A DNA stretch of 64,000 nt from Archivesica marissinica (taxonomy: Eukaryota; Mollusca; Bivalvia; Venerida; Vesicomyidae), in assembly GCA_014843695.1 (NCBI GenBank), contig CM026401.1, positions 48,434,405 through 48,498,404 on the forward strand. The letters are read 5' to 3'. Of this stretch, positions 29,786-41,099 are shown piece by piece. Position 1 is the first letter of the stretch. The number at the start of each line of letters is the position of its first letter. Made by a program: the position numbers and the translations under genes. The notes under the pieces are model-generated. The model did not search any database. It saw only the letters and a program-made list of their open reading frames with translations, and was not told the origin of the DNA.

Positions 29786-32700
29786 ATGAACAAATGGACA
29801 GGCAGGTTATAACTTTGTACTAGGTCAAACCTTGGATGTCTATGAACGAATGGATGGGCAGGTTATAACTTTGTACCAGGTCAAACCTTGGATGTCTATG
29901 AACGAATGGATGGACAGGTTATAACTTTGTACCAGGTCAAACCGTGGATGTCTATGAACGAATGGACAGGCAGGTTATAACTTTGTACCAGGTCAAACCT
30001 TGGATGGACAGTTTATAACTGTGTACCAGGTCAAACCTTGGATGGACAGGTTATAACTTTGTACCAGGTCAAACCTTGGATGTCTATGAACGAATGGATG
30101 GACAGGTTATAACTTTGTACCAGGTCAAACCTTGGATGGACAGTTTATAACTTTGTACCAGGTCAAACCTTGGATGGACAGTTTATAACTTTGTACAAGG
30201 TCAAACCTTGGATGGACAGGTTATAACTTTGTACCAGGTCAAACCTTGGATGGATAGTTTATAACTTTGTACCAGGTCAAACCTTGGATGGACAGGTTAT
30301 AACTTTGTACCAGGTCAAACCTTGGATGGACAGTTTATAACTTTGTACCAGGTTAAACCTTGGATGTCTATGAACGAATGGTTGGACAGGTTATAACTTT
30401 GTACCAGGTCAAACCTTGGATGTCTATGAACGAATGGATGGACAGGTTATAACTTTGTACCAGGTCAAACCTTGGATGTCTATGAACGAATGGATGGACA
30501 GGTTATAACTTTGTACCAGGTCAAACCTTGGATGTCTATGAACGAATGGACAGGCAGGTTATAACTTTGTACCAGGTCAAACCTTGGATGTCTATGAACG
30601 AATGGATGGACATGTTATAACTTTGTACCAGGTCAAACCTTGGATGTCTATGAACGAATGGATGGACAGGTTATAACTTTGTACCAGGTCAAACCTTGGA
30701 TGTCTATGAACGAATGGATGGACAGGTTATAACTTTGTACCAGGTCAAACCTTGGATGTCTATGAACGATTGGACAGGCAGGTTATAACTTTGTACCAGG
30801 TCAAACCTTGGATGGACAGTTTATAACTGTGTACCAGGTCAAACCTTGGATGGACAGGTTATAACTTTGTACCAGGTCAAACCTTGGATGTCTATGAACG
30901 AATGGATGGACAGGTTATAACTTTGTACCAGGTCAAACCTTGGATGGACAGTTTATAACTTTGTACCAGGTCAAACCTTGGATGGACAGTTTATAACTTT
31001 ATACCAGGTCAAACCTTGGATGGACAGGTTATAACTTTGTACCAGGTCAAACCTTGGATGGATAGTTTATAACTTTGTACCAGGTCAAACCTTGGATGGA
31101 CAGTTTATAACTTTGTACCAGGTTAAACCTTGGATGTCTATGAACGAATGGTTGGACAGGTTATAACTTTGTACCAGGTCAAACCTTGGATGTCTATGAA
31201 CGAATGGAGGGACAGGTTATAACTTTGTACCAGGTCAAACCTTGGATGTCTATGAACGAATGGATGGACAGGTTATAACTTTGTACCAGGTCAAACCTTG
31301 GATGTCTATGAACGAATGGACAGGCAGGTTATAACTTTGTACCAGGTCAAACCTTGGATGTCTATGAACGAATGGATGGACATGTTATAACTTTGTACCA
31401 GGTCAAACCTTGGATGTCTATGAACGAATGGATGGACAGGTTATAACTTTGTACCAGGTCAAACCTTGGATGTTTATGAACGAATGGATGGACAGGTTAT
31501 AACTTTGTACCAGGTCAAACCTTGGATGTCTATGAACGAATGGACAGGCAGGTTATAACTTTGTACCAGGTCAAACCTTGGATGGACAGTTTATAACTGT
31601 GTACCAGGTCAAACCTTGGATGGACAGGTTACAACTTTGTACCAGGTCAAACCTTGGATGTCTATGAACGAATGGATGGACAGGTTATAACTTTGTACCA
31701 GGTCAAACCTTGGATGGACAGTTTATAACTTTGTAACAGGTCAAACCTTGGATGGACAGTTTATAACTTTGTACCAGGTCAAACCTTGGATGGACAGGTT
31801 ATAACTTTGTACCAGGTCAAACCTTGGATGGATAGTTTATAACTTTGTACCAGGTCAAACCTTGGATGGACAGGTTATAACTTTGTACCAGGTCAAACCT
31901 TGGATGGACAGTTTATAACTTTGTACCAGGTTAAACCTTGGATGTCTATGAACGAATGGTTGGACAGGTTATAACTTTGTACCAGGTCAAACCTTGGATG
32001 TCTATGAACGAATGGATGGACAGGTTATAACTTTGTACCAGGTCAAACCTTGGATGTCTATGAACGAATGGATGGACAGGTTATAACTTTGTACCAGGTC
32101 AAACCTTGGATGTCTATGAACGAATGGACAGGCAGGTTATAACTTTGTACCAGGTCAAACCTTGGATGTCTATGGACGAATGGATGGACATGTTATAACT
32201 TTGTACCAGGTCAAACCTTGGATGTCTATGAACGAATGGACAGGTTATAACTTTGTACCAGGTCAAACCGTGGATGTCTATGAACGAATGGACAGGCAGG
32301 TTATAACTTTGTACCAGGTCAAACCTTGGATGGACAGTTTATAACTGTGTACCAGGTCAAACCTTGGATGGACAGGTTATAACTTTGTACCAGGTCAAAC
32401 CTTGGATGTCTATGAACGAATGGATGGACAGGTTATAACTTTGTACCAGGTCAAACCTTGGATGGACAGTTTATAACTTTGTACCAGGTCAAACCTTGGA
32501 TGGACAGTTTATAACTTTGTACCAGGTCAAACCTTGGATGGACAGGTTATAACTTTGTACCAGGTCAAACCTTGGATGGACAGTTTATAACTTTGTACCA
32601 GGTTAAACCTTGGATGTCTATGAACGAATGGTTGGACAGGTTATAACTTTGTACCAGGTCAAACCTTGGATGTCTATGAACGAATGGATGGACAGGTTAT

Positions 32701-34080
32701 AACTTTGTACCAGGTCAAACCTTGGATGTCTATGAACGAATGGATGGACAGGTTATAACTTTGTACCAGGTCAAACCTTGGATGTCTATGAACGAATGGA
32801 CAGGCAGGTTATAACTTTGTACCAGGTCAAACCTTGGATGTCTATGAACGAATGGATGGACATGTTATAACTTTGTACCAGGTCAAACCTTGGATGTCTA
32901 TGAACGAATGGATGGACAGGTTATAACTTTGTACCAGGTCAAACCTTGGATGTCTATGAACGAATGGACAGGCAGGTTATAACTTTGTACCAGGTCAAAC
33001 CTTGGATGGACAGTTTATAACTGTGTACCAGGTCAAACCTTGGATGTCTATGAACGAATGGATGGACAGGTTATAACTTTGTACCAGGTCAAACCTTGGA
33101 TGGACAGTTTATAACTTTGTACCAGGTCAAACCTTGGATGGACAGTTTATAACTTTGTACCAGGTCAAATCTTGGATGGACAGGTTATAACTTTGTACCA
33201 GGTCAAACCTTGGATGGATAGTTTATAACTTTGTACCAGGTCAAACCTTGGATGGACAGGTTATAACTTTGTACCAGGTCAAACCTTGGATGGACAGTTT
33301 ATAACTTTGTACCAGGTTAAACCTTGGATGTCTATGAACGAATGGTTGGACAGGTTATAACTTTGTACCAGGTCAAACCTTGGATGTCTATGAACGAATG
33401 GATGGACAGGTTATAACTTTGTATCAGGTCAAACCTTGGATGTCTATGAACGAATGGATGGACAGGTTATAACTTTGTACCAGGTCAAACCTTGGATGTC
33501 TATGAACGAATGGACAGGCAGGTTATAACTTTGTACCAGGTCAAACCTTGGATGTCTATGGACGAATGGATGGACATGTTATAACTTTGTACCAGGTCAA
33601 ACCTTGGATGTCTATGAACGAATGGACAGGTTATAACTTTGTACCAGGTCAAACCGTGGATGTCTATGAACGAATGGACAGGCAGGTTATCACTTTGTAC
33701 CAGGTCAAACCTTGGATGGACAGTTTATAACTGTGTACCAGGTCAAACCTTGGATGGACAGGTTATAACTTTGTACCAGGTCAAACCTTGGATGTCTATG
33801 AACGAATGGATGGACAGGTTATAACTTTGTACCAGGTCAAACCTTGGATGGACAGTTTATAACTTTGTACCAGGTCAAACCTTGGATGGACAGTTTATAA
33901 CTTTGTACCAGGTCAAACCTTGGATGGACAGTTTATAACTTTGTACCAGGTCAAACCTTGGATGGACAGTTTATAACTTTGTACCAGGTCAAACCTTGGA
34001 TGGACAGGTTATAACTTTGTACCAGGTCAAACCTTGGATGGACAGGTTATAACTTTGTAATAGGTCAAACCGTGGATGTT
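29786..34080. repeat. 38/56-bp minisatellite with 670-810-bp higher-order structure
   Basis: Short units (GGACAGTTTATAACTTTGTA, then CCAGGTCAAACCTTGGAT) alternate with long ones that add GTCTATGAACGAATGGAT. A marker variant GAATGGTTGGACAGG recurs at about 30376, 31146, 31954, 32626 and 33342, giving five higher-order units of roughly 670-810 bases. A 183-base segment at 32162 is repeated exactly at 33548. Such recent expansions are hard to assemble, so the true length may differ. Confidence 0.95.
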
Positions 34081-34180
34081 TATGAACGAATGGGCAGACA
34101 AAGGTACACCCTTCCAATAAATGACAGAGGACATTATAGGCCCAGTTTCTATGGCAAAACACTCCCCCATCTGAACATAC

Positions 34181-34365
34181 CTGGCCTAAGCTTAGGACCA
34201 CCCTCGACAACTAGGCCGCCCTCGGGAACTATGTACGCATCGCCCTTATTCTTCAATGATTTTTCCCGCGCCACCTTGGACTTGTGCTTGGCACCATTCA
34301 TATGCTGGGTCAAGATCTCTTGCGAAGTTACACGCACGTTACACGTTTCACAGACAAAAGTACCT
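34181..34365 (-). CDS. FET-like/JAZ zinc-finger protein, exon with zinc finger 3
   Basis: On the - strand the acceptor TTCATCATTTCAG precedes 185 bases entered with one base (completing Leu) and left in phase 1 at CCAG|GTATGT. The finger is TFVCETCNVRVTSQEILTQH, then MNGAKH (C-x2-C-x12-H-x5-H). A basic segment follows (KSKVAREKSLKNKGD), then EGGLVVEGGPKLRP. The HMNGAKHKSK ending is typical of ZNF385-type fingers, which contact structured RNA or DNA. This small exon is an island: a 4.3-kb minisatellite ends about 100 bases from its 3' side, and another with an assembly gap begins about 135 bases from its 5' side. Confidence 0.88.
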
Positions 34366-34499
34366 CTGAAATGATGAAACATTGCTAGGAAATGTATGAA
34401 CAATATGTTGCATGCAACTCTCATCACGACTAATGCCATACTAGTCTATGGATCTACAGTCGCATACACAGCTCGGGTCACATAGCGACTGACTTTCCA

Positions 34500-36295
34500 G
34501 CAACCGGTTGCCCCGTCTGACACGTTTCACGCACGCATCGCCACCGGTTGCCTATCAGACACGTTGCAGGAATGCATCACAACAGGTTACTCCGCCAGAC
34601 ACGTTTCAGGCATGCATCACCACCGGTTGCCCCGCCAGACACGATTCAGGCACGCATCGCCACCGGTTGGTACAGCAGACACGCTTCAGGCATGCATCGC
34701 CACCGGTTGGTACAGCAGACACGCTTCAGGCACGCATCGCCACCGGTTGGTACAGCAGACACGCTTCAGGCATGCATCGCCACCGGTTGGTACAGCAGAC
34801 ACGCTTCAGGCATGCATCGCCACCGGTTGGTACAGCAGACACGCTTCAGGCATGCATCGCCACCGGTTGGTACAGCAGACACGCTTCAGGCATGCATCGC
34901 CACCGGTTGGTACAGCNNNNNNNNNNNNNNNNNNNNNNNNNNNNNNNNNNNNNNNNNNNNNNNNNNNNNNNNNNNNNNNNNNNNNNNNNNNNNNNNNNNN
35001 NNNNNNNNNNNNNNNNNNNNNNNNNNNNNNNNNNNNNNNNNNNNNNNNNNNNNNNNNNNNNNNNNNNNNNNNNNNNNNNNNNNNNNNNNNNNNNNNNNNN
35101 NNNNNNNNNNNNNNNNNNNNNNNNNNNNNNNNNNNNNNNNNNNNNNNNNNNNNNNNNNNNNNNNNNNNNNNNNNNNNNNNNNNNNNNNNNNNNNNNNNNN
35201 NNNNNNNNNNNNNNNNNNNNNNNNNNNNNNNNNNNNNNNNNNNNNNNNNNNNNNNNNNNNNNNNNNNNNNNNNNNNNNNNNNNNNNNNNNNNNNNNNNNN
35301 NNNNNNNNNNNNNNNNNNNNNNNNNNNNNNNNNNNNNNNNNNNNNNNNNNNNNNNNNNNNNNNNNNNNNNNNNNNNNNNNNNNNNNNNNNNNNNNNNNNN
35401 NNNNNNNNNNNNNNNNNNNNNNNNNNNNNNNNNNNNNNNNNNNNNNNNNNNNNNNNNNNNNNNNNNNNNNNNNNNNNNNNNNNNNNNNNNNNNNNNNNNN
35501 NNNNNNNNNNNNNNNNNNNNNNNNNNNNNNNNNNNNNNNNNNNNNNNNNNNNNNNNNNNNNNNNNNNNNNNNNNNNNNNNNNNNNNNNNNNNNNNNNNNN
35601 NNNNNNNNNNNNNNNNNNNNNNNNNNNNNNNNNNNNNNNNNNNNNNNNNNNNNNNNNNNNNNNNNNNNNNNNNNNNNNNNNNNNNNNNNNNNNNNNNNNN
35701 NNNNNNNNNNNNNNNNNNNNNNNNNNNNNNNNNNNNNNNNNNNNNNNNNNNNNNNNNNNNNNNNNNNNNNNNNNNNNNNNNNNNNNNNNNNNNNNNNNNN
35801 NNNNNNNNNNNNNNNNNNNNNNNNNNNNNNNNNNNNNNNNNNNNNNNNNNNNNNNNNNNNNNNNNNNNNNNNNNNNNNNNNNNNNNNNNNNNNNNNNNNN
35901 NNNNNNNNNNNNNNNNGCATCGCCACCGGTTGGTACAGCAGACACGCTTCAGGCATGCATCGCCACCGGTTGGTACAGCAGACACGCTTCAGGCATGCAT
36001 CGCCACCGGTTGGTACAGCACACGCTTCAGGCATGCATCGCCCCCAGTTGGTACAGCAGACACGCTTCAGGCACGCATCACAACAGGATACCCCGCTGGA
36101 TATGTTTCAGGAATGCAGTGCCACCGGTTGCCCCGCACGACACGATTCAGGCACACATCGCCACCAGTTGGTACAGCAGACACGCTTCAGGCACGCATCA
36201 CAACAGGATACCCCGCTGGATATGTTTCAGGCATGCATCGCCACTGGTTGACCCACCGGACACGTTTCAGGCACACACCGCCACCGCAAGTTTTC
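34500..36295. repeat. 40-bp minisatellite, interrupted by an assembly gap
   Basis: Units of 40 bases: GCATCGCCACCGGTTGGTAC + AGCAGACACGCTTCAGGCAT. They are near-identical next to the gap and more diverged at both outer edges (CCCCGCCAGACACG types), the usual picture of an array homogenised in the middle. Open frames crossing it on both strands are artefacts. Confidence 0.95.
34917..35916. other. Assembly gap, exactly 1000 N
   Basis: 1000 consecutive N inside the 40-bp array, bounded on both sides by intact array units. A round 1000 indicates a gap of unknown size, so the array is longer than shown or collapsed. Confidence 0.99.
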
Positions 36296-37035
36296 CGCAA
36301 GACAGCTGGATGGTCTTGTCACTTGAAAGAATCCGAAATGGTGTCCAAGATGGGGACATGGGTGACATTGTGTCTGTGGCCACCGGTTTCATCCCCAAAT
36401 ATGTCATTTTCCCACTGTGCTAGCCGGTCATGCGTTAACAAAAACAAGGCCATGCGTCATCAACAAAAATTTATGCGAAATGCGTGAAAATTAACGTGCT
36501 ATGCTGCCCATTATTTATGCCCTCGACATTTAGTAAAATTCCATTGCGTAGGTGAAATACGGCAAATTCTGATGATACCCATCGATTCGGTCATTTCCGC
36601 GGCACTATATATAAACGGAGATACTCGGGTCATAGCAATCGGCCTGGATCGTGAATAGATGCATTAAAAATCTATCGTAATTATTGTCGCCCAATTATCA
36701 GTGTATTATTGCTTCGTTGCCGTAACAATTGTTTGTAATTAAGTTTATTACATTACTTACAGAGACTAAGAGGAAAATTGTTCAAAACCTTTCCAAATTT
36801 AGCAAAAAATTAACAATTTTAGACACCACAACCATCTATGCTCTTTCTGAAAATGTATCCATTGTACTTTGTTTATGTATTGTTTGTTATAAATATGTTA
36901 TCGGATTTAATGCAATAAATTAGGATATCGAATAACGTGTTTAATAGTTTGTTGTCACGTAAAATTATTAAAATTTTTTTTTTTTAATTTGATCAAAAAA
37001 AGGTTTTTTTGTATGAAAAATGAAAGATTTCGACG
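36296..37035. other. Unique AT-rich intron sequence
   Basis: No exon or repeat recognised between the 40-bp array and the SINE-5 head fragment at 37040. Confidence 0.5.
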
Positions 37036-37039
37036 ACCC

Positions 37040-37170
37040 TAGTTCAATAGTTGGGTTTGCACCTAGAGCGGTGATAGGCAAGTGATTCGAAGCCAACGAC
37101 TGTAACCATGGAGGGAGGCCCCCTTATGGAGAGGGGGGGGGGAACAAATTGATAATTGACTTCCACATTT
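37040..37170 (-). mobile_element. SINE-5 head fragment
   Basis: GGCAAGTGATTCGAAGCCAA and CGACTGTAACC match the tRNA-like end of the SINE-5 copies at 53430. The rest of the element is not recognisable. Confidence 0.5.
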
Positions 37171-37237
37171 GGTTCCACGGGTAGGTGAGAATGTCTGTAT
37201 GTTAGTGCAGTGTCAAAACCAACCACCTCCAACTTAC

Positions 37238-37392
37238 AGTTCATCGGCTGCTCCGGGGCCCAGCTGCTTCAGTCGTTTCTGGTGATTCTTCCCCTGGTAG
37301 TGCTGCTCGGCCTGGGATGGTGCCGAGAATTCCACGCAGCACATCTTGCAGAAATTGGGGTCTTGTTTACCTATAGGTACACTTACTTTTGG
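37238..37392 (-). CDS. FET-like/JAZ zinc-finger protein, exon with zinc finger 2
   Basis: On the - strand an excellent acceptor (TTTTCTTTTCTCTAACAG) precedes 155 bases read in phase 0 for 51 codons and left in phase 2 at GAACT|GTAAGT. The sequence PKVSVPIGKQDPNF leads into a JAZ/U1-type finger: FCKMCCVEFSAPSQAEQH, then YQGKNHQKR (C-x2-C-x12-H-x5-H), and a Gly/Ala end GPGAADE. The AEQHYQGKNH segment is close to finger 1 of the same protein ([10 protein letters not shown]), so the two probably arose by duplication. Phases match exons 37848-37934 upstream and 34181-34365 downstream. Confidence 0.92.
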
Positions 37393-37567
37393 CTGTTAGA
37401 GAAAAGAAAAGAGAATAATCATAACGTATCTAATGTAAGGATAGGCTCTCATACTGCTTCCCTGGAATGTTTGCCCGGACGGACAAAGCTTGATCACAAT
37501 TAATTCAGGTACTAGTAAACGAAAAAGCAATAGGGAATAGTAAACGGAACCAAGGTCAGCAATTAGT

Positions 37568-37735
37568 TTAAACTTTATTTATTTTACAACGATTGCGAAG
37601 CAAGTTCTAACAACTTATATTAATCACTCTTGTTGACGCGGATGAAAGCGTAAATGTGGTCATTTGTGTGGGAGGAAGCCGGAGTACCCGGAGAAAACCC
37701 ACCTAGCGACCAACCACCGTACCAAATACCCAAAG
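37568..37735 (-). mobile_element. SINE-3 copy (truncated head)
   Basis: TTTATTTTACAACGATTGCG, GTAAATGTGGTCATTTGTGT and GGAGAAAACCCACC match SINE-3. The B-box end is lost. Confidence 0.75.
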
Positions 37736-37847
37736 ATAGTTTGAGTTTATAAAAACTTTGACATCTAGAAACACAGACAGACACGGCGTATAAACATTAG
37801 TCCCCTCCGGTAAAACCGGTATAGTGACTAATAACATAGTGTCCTAC

Positions 37848-37934
37848 CTTTTCTGGAAGCAGACTCGGTATGAGCGGCTTTGGAACTCCATTGCCAGACC
37901 CTTTCGTTAAATTCTCTTTCACTCTTTGCGCACC
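37848..37934 (-). CDS. FET-like/JAZ zinc-finger protein, 87-nt linker exon
   Basis: On the - strand, between the acceptor CCTTATATTGTAG and the donor GAAAAG|GTAGGA. It is 87 bases, phase 0 at both ends, reading GAQRVKENLTKGSGNGVPKP, then LIPSLLPEK. It could be skipped without changing frame. It links the large exon (donor in phase 0) to the zinc finger 2 exon (start in phase 0). The open frame over the full length, the fitting phases and the clean splice sites support it; no domain is recognised. Confidence 0.78.
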
Positions 37935-38314
37935 CTACAATATAAGGTTTATTAAAAAACAATTTCACAACATGTCTGGATCAGTTTCGGTGCATTCATT
38001 GCAATGTACGGTAGTTTCTATTTTCCATTTTGCAGAATTGACAAACTGAACCATGAAGATACGAGTGAAATTGCCAAGAATAAACCTTCGGACACCATCT
38101 CAGAAATCAAACGCATTGCATAATCACAAGCTATACAGTGTAACCGCTTGCAACCATAAGAGGGTGATTTATGAGAAATAGACTCACTCGGCTGCCTCAA
38201 TCTCCCTATTTTGAGCTCAAGATGTGAATTCATATAGAATACACAAAAGACACCAGTCGACAAACTGCTCCCGTGTAAACCTCAAAACTTCCATATTGTA
38301 TACCTTGAACTTGT

Positions 38315-38575
38315 ATCTTGTGTACCTTAAAACTTCTCCCCTGTTTACCGTAAACTTCTCCCTTGTGCATCTTAAACTTCTGCCATGAATACCTTAATCT
38401 TCTCCCTTGTACACCTTAAAACATCTCCCTTGAATCCCATAAAACATCTCCCTTGAATCCCATAAAACATCTCCCTTGAATCCTATAAAACATCTCCCTT
38501 GAATACCGTAAAACATCTCCCTTGAATACCTTAAAACATCTCCCTTGAATACCTTAAAACAGCTGGTATGAAAGG
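38315..38575. repeat. About 25-bp minisatellite (ACATCTCCCTTGAAT)
   Basis: Roughly ten units of TAAAACATCTCCCTTGAATCC and variants, related in core to the array at 26755-27110. Confidence 0.88.
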
Positions 38576-38579
38576 CCCG

Positions 38580-38750
38580 GAGTTCGCACCCAGTTACGAT
38601 TGTGCCTTTAGGAAGGCATTTAAATTCCACGTTGCCTCTTCTCTCTCCCTCATGGCGATGGATTCCATCAAAATGAGGTCTCGAGAGTGATTAATATAAG
38701 TTGTATGAACTTGTTTCGCAATCGAGCTAAAATAAATGTGTATAAACGTA
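38580..38750 (+). mobile_element. SINE-4 copy (head truncated)
   Basis: GTTACGATTGTGCCTTTAGG, AGGCATTTAAATTCCACGTT and CTCTCTCCCTCATGGCGATG, ending in AAAATAAATGTG, follow the SINE-4 body and tail. Confidence 0.8.
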
Positions 38751-38949
38751 ACATAACTGAAGGCGAGTATCTTCAATGAGAGACATTGGTCAGTTATCTC
38801 CCCTGAATACTCTTATAAGGAGGACAGGTCTTTTTAAATTGTGTTTTCTGTTTTTATCGTTGCTTTCTTTGCACAACATGCTATCAATTTTAATCCGTTT
38901 TCTCATCTTATAATTATTAAATTATTAAATCTCGACAGATACACCCATT

Positions 38950-39183
38950 TCATTCTGGATACATTTAAAGGCTTTTGCAAACAACATAGATCCAGATCAG
39001 CCGCAGCGTGACACTGCATGCTGATCAGGATCTATGTTGTTTGCTCTATAGCCAAGTGTCTTAGCAAGATCATCTGAATAGCAAACAGCATAGAGCCTGA
39101 TCAGACGGCACGTTCCATGGCGGCTGATATGGCTCAATGTTATTTGCAAATACTGAACGGTATCCAGAATGAAATGGGTTAAT
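38950..39183. mobile_element. MITE-Q copy
   Basis: The ends CCCATTTCATTCTGGATAC and GTATCCAGAATGAAATGGG are inverted repeats (right side followed by TTAA). Inside are two hairpins, CATAGATCCAGATCAG.. / CTGATCAGGATCTATG and CATAGAGCCTGATCAG.. . Copies are at 47410, 50440, 51465 and 52418. Confidence 0.8.
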
Positions 39184-39395
39184 GAACATTTTGATAAAAT
39201 CACATTATCATATGGTCTTGGTTATGGAACAACAGTAAAAAAAAACCCCCAAAGAATTCCAAATAAACATTGGTGGAGAATTCAGATCTTACAGGACTGG
39301 ACTTAGGTCAGTGAGAAAGCTCACAATTGCATGCACCCTTTAAAATAGTAATATTTAATAAATATCAACAACATTAAAACACACAATAATGATCA

Positions 39396-39636
39396 TTAAC
39401 CCATTCAACACCAAGTAACTGACATGGACTGGTGCCTGATATTTTTAGACCAGTAGATTAATAAGAAAATTACATTTGGACCAATTCATTTATCAAAACG
39501 GGTAATTTTGTCTAAAAATAGTAAAATTACTGGCAAAAAGTGCAGATCCTGATGAGACGGCTCGTCACGAGCCGGCTCATCTGGATCTACACTTTTTATA
39601 TGCCTATTTAAATGTCTGTGGTGTTGAAATGGTTAA
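39396..39636 (+). mobile_element. MITE-P copy 3 (TTAA-flanked)
   Basis: TTAA at 39396-39399 and 39633-39636. The ends CCCATTCAACACC and GGTGTTGAAATGG are inverted repeats, and the central hairpin GACGGCTCGTCACGAGCCGG is intact. Confidence 0.9.
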
Positions 39637-39639
39637 ATA

Positions 39640-39800
39640 CAACATTTGAATAAAAGGAGTGCTCTTTACAATGGTCAGTCAGTGTATCTTAACTGGACAA
39701 GATTTTGTATGAACATTTTATTTAGGGAGAAGTTGGGCCCTAGGCGATGAAGTCACGGTCCCTATTTTGCCATCTAGGATGAGCCCTGCCTTATCTACAA
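39640..39800 (+). repeat. Repeat R copy 3 (partial)
   Basis: AAATACAACATTTGAATAAA, TTAGGGAGAAGT and CCCTAGGCGATGAAGTC match repeat R. It begins directly at the MITE-P end, so MITE-P may have inserted into it. Confidence 0.55.
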
Positions 39801-39989
39801 AGGGAGGTAAATAGAAAAAACCCAGCAATGTAGCTCACCGATCATTGTGTGTCGTAGCACTAAAAGTGAGGCCAACTTGTTGCGTATTGAAAAGCCTACG
39901 AGGCCATTTTGAATTTCAGATCAGATTTACTTTAGCCTTTCTATTTACTGGTTGCTCCATAACACAGGCACAAGACACAATTATTTTTT

Positions 39990-40335
39990 TTGGCCCTATG
40001 GTCATATATTTAATTATATTTCGGGTTTTACGCCTGCATCAGCACCGTTTTGGGCTATATCGCCGGCGGGCAGTTTACCTAACAACACATTTCCTGGGCA
40101 GGCTCCAGCGGTTAACCAGTACTTGGGTGCACCAACCTCCGTAAGAAACTGCCAACTTTTTCATATAAATGAGACACGGCCTGAGCGGGGCTCGAACCCG
40201 TGACCATCAGTGATGATAGGTTACAGTGGTATACAAGTCAGCGAGATTAACCACTCGACCATGGAGGCAGGGGACACCTATGGTCATATAGTAATATAAG
40301 TAAACATTACTTACTATATGACCATAGGGCAAAAA
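39990..40335 (-). mobile_element. SINE-2 copy inserted near a foldback
   Basis: SINE-2 occupies about 40018-40270 on the - strand (B box GGTTCGAGCCCC, A box GGTCGAGTGGTTAA). It is bordered by TTTTTTTGGCCCTATGGTCA on the left and, on the right, by a near-perfect hairpin CTATGGTCATATAGTAATA / TACTATATGACCATAG ending GGGCAAAAAAA. The left and right borders are themselves inverted repeats, so SINE-2 sits inside a foldback element. Confidence 0.75.
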
Positions 40336-40784
40336 AATATAATAATTTGTGTTTTGTTCCCGCGCTCCATAAAAAATGAGAGAATTCGAAAATATGCTTT
40401 GCAAGATGTCGTCAAAACGATCTAAGTTACTTTGATCTACCGGTACCCTTCCTTCGGATGCTCTACTGTTTCATCAAAGTTGGCTAAGCAGCTCGGGAGA
40501 CGACTTGAAAAAGTTTTCAAAATGGCCACTGTGGCGGCCATCTTGGATGTCTCATAAAAACTATTCCAGGGATTTTTTTTGTCGGCCATTTGTATCGATG
40601 GCGGACAAAGTTTCACCCAAACGGACAAGACGTGATTTTGTCGACGCTCCGGACGGCCCACATATAATAATACAATGAGGAATAGTCCAGATGGGCTAAC
40701 AATGCAGACAGACCAATGCAATAATCTTCTAATTCTATGCTTGTTATTTTGGGGGGGGGGGGGGGGGGTTTTTATGTTATATTT
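40336..40784. other. Unique sequence with a poly(G) run
   Basis: No exon recognised. A run of about 19 G near 40751-40769 precedes the next SINE-2 copy. Confidence 0.5.
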
Positions 40785-41036
40785 CGGGTTTTACGCCTGC
40801 ATCAGCACCATTTCGGGCTATATCGCCGGCGGGCAGTTTACCTAACAACACCTTTCCTGGGCAGGCTTCAGCAGTTAACCAGTACTTGGGTGCACCAACC
40901 TCCGTAAGAAACTGCCAACTTTTTCATATAAATGAGACACGGCCTGAGCGGGGCTTGAACCCGTGACCATCAGTGATGATAGGTTACAGTGGTATACAAG
41001 TCAGCGACCGTAACCACTCGACCACGGAGGCAGACT
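40785..41036 (-). mobile_element. SINE-2 copy, full length
   Basis: Over 95% similar by eye to the copy at 40018, including CGGGTTTTACGCCTGCATCA at the tail side and GACCACGGAGGC at the head. Confidence 0.9.
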
Positions 41037-41099
41037 TTTTTGGGGGGGTTTAAAGTCCAACCAACAGCTTAGTAAAATAGTAATATATATATATATTCG

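Noticed and set aside
34508..36487. 659-codon + strand frame and overlapping frames across the N gap
   Set aside because: The frame exists only because N was read as any residue. The flanks are the 40-bp minisatellite in several frames.
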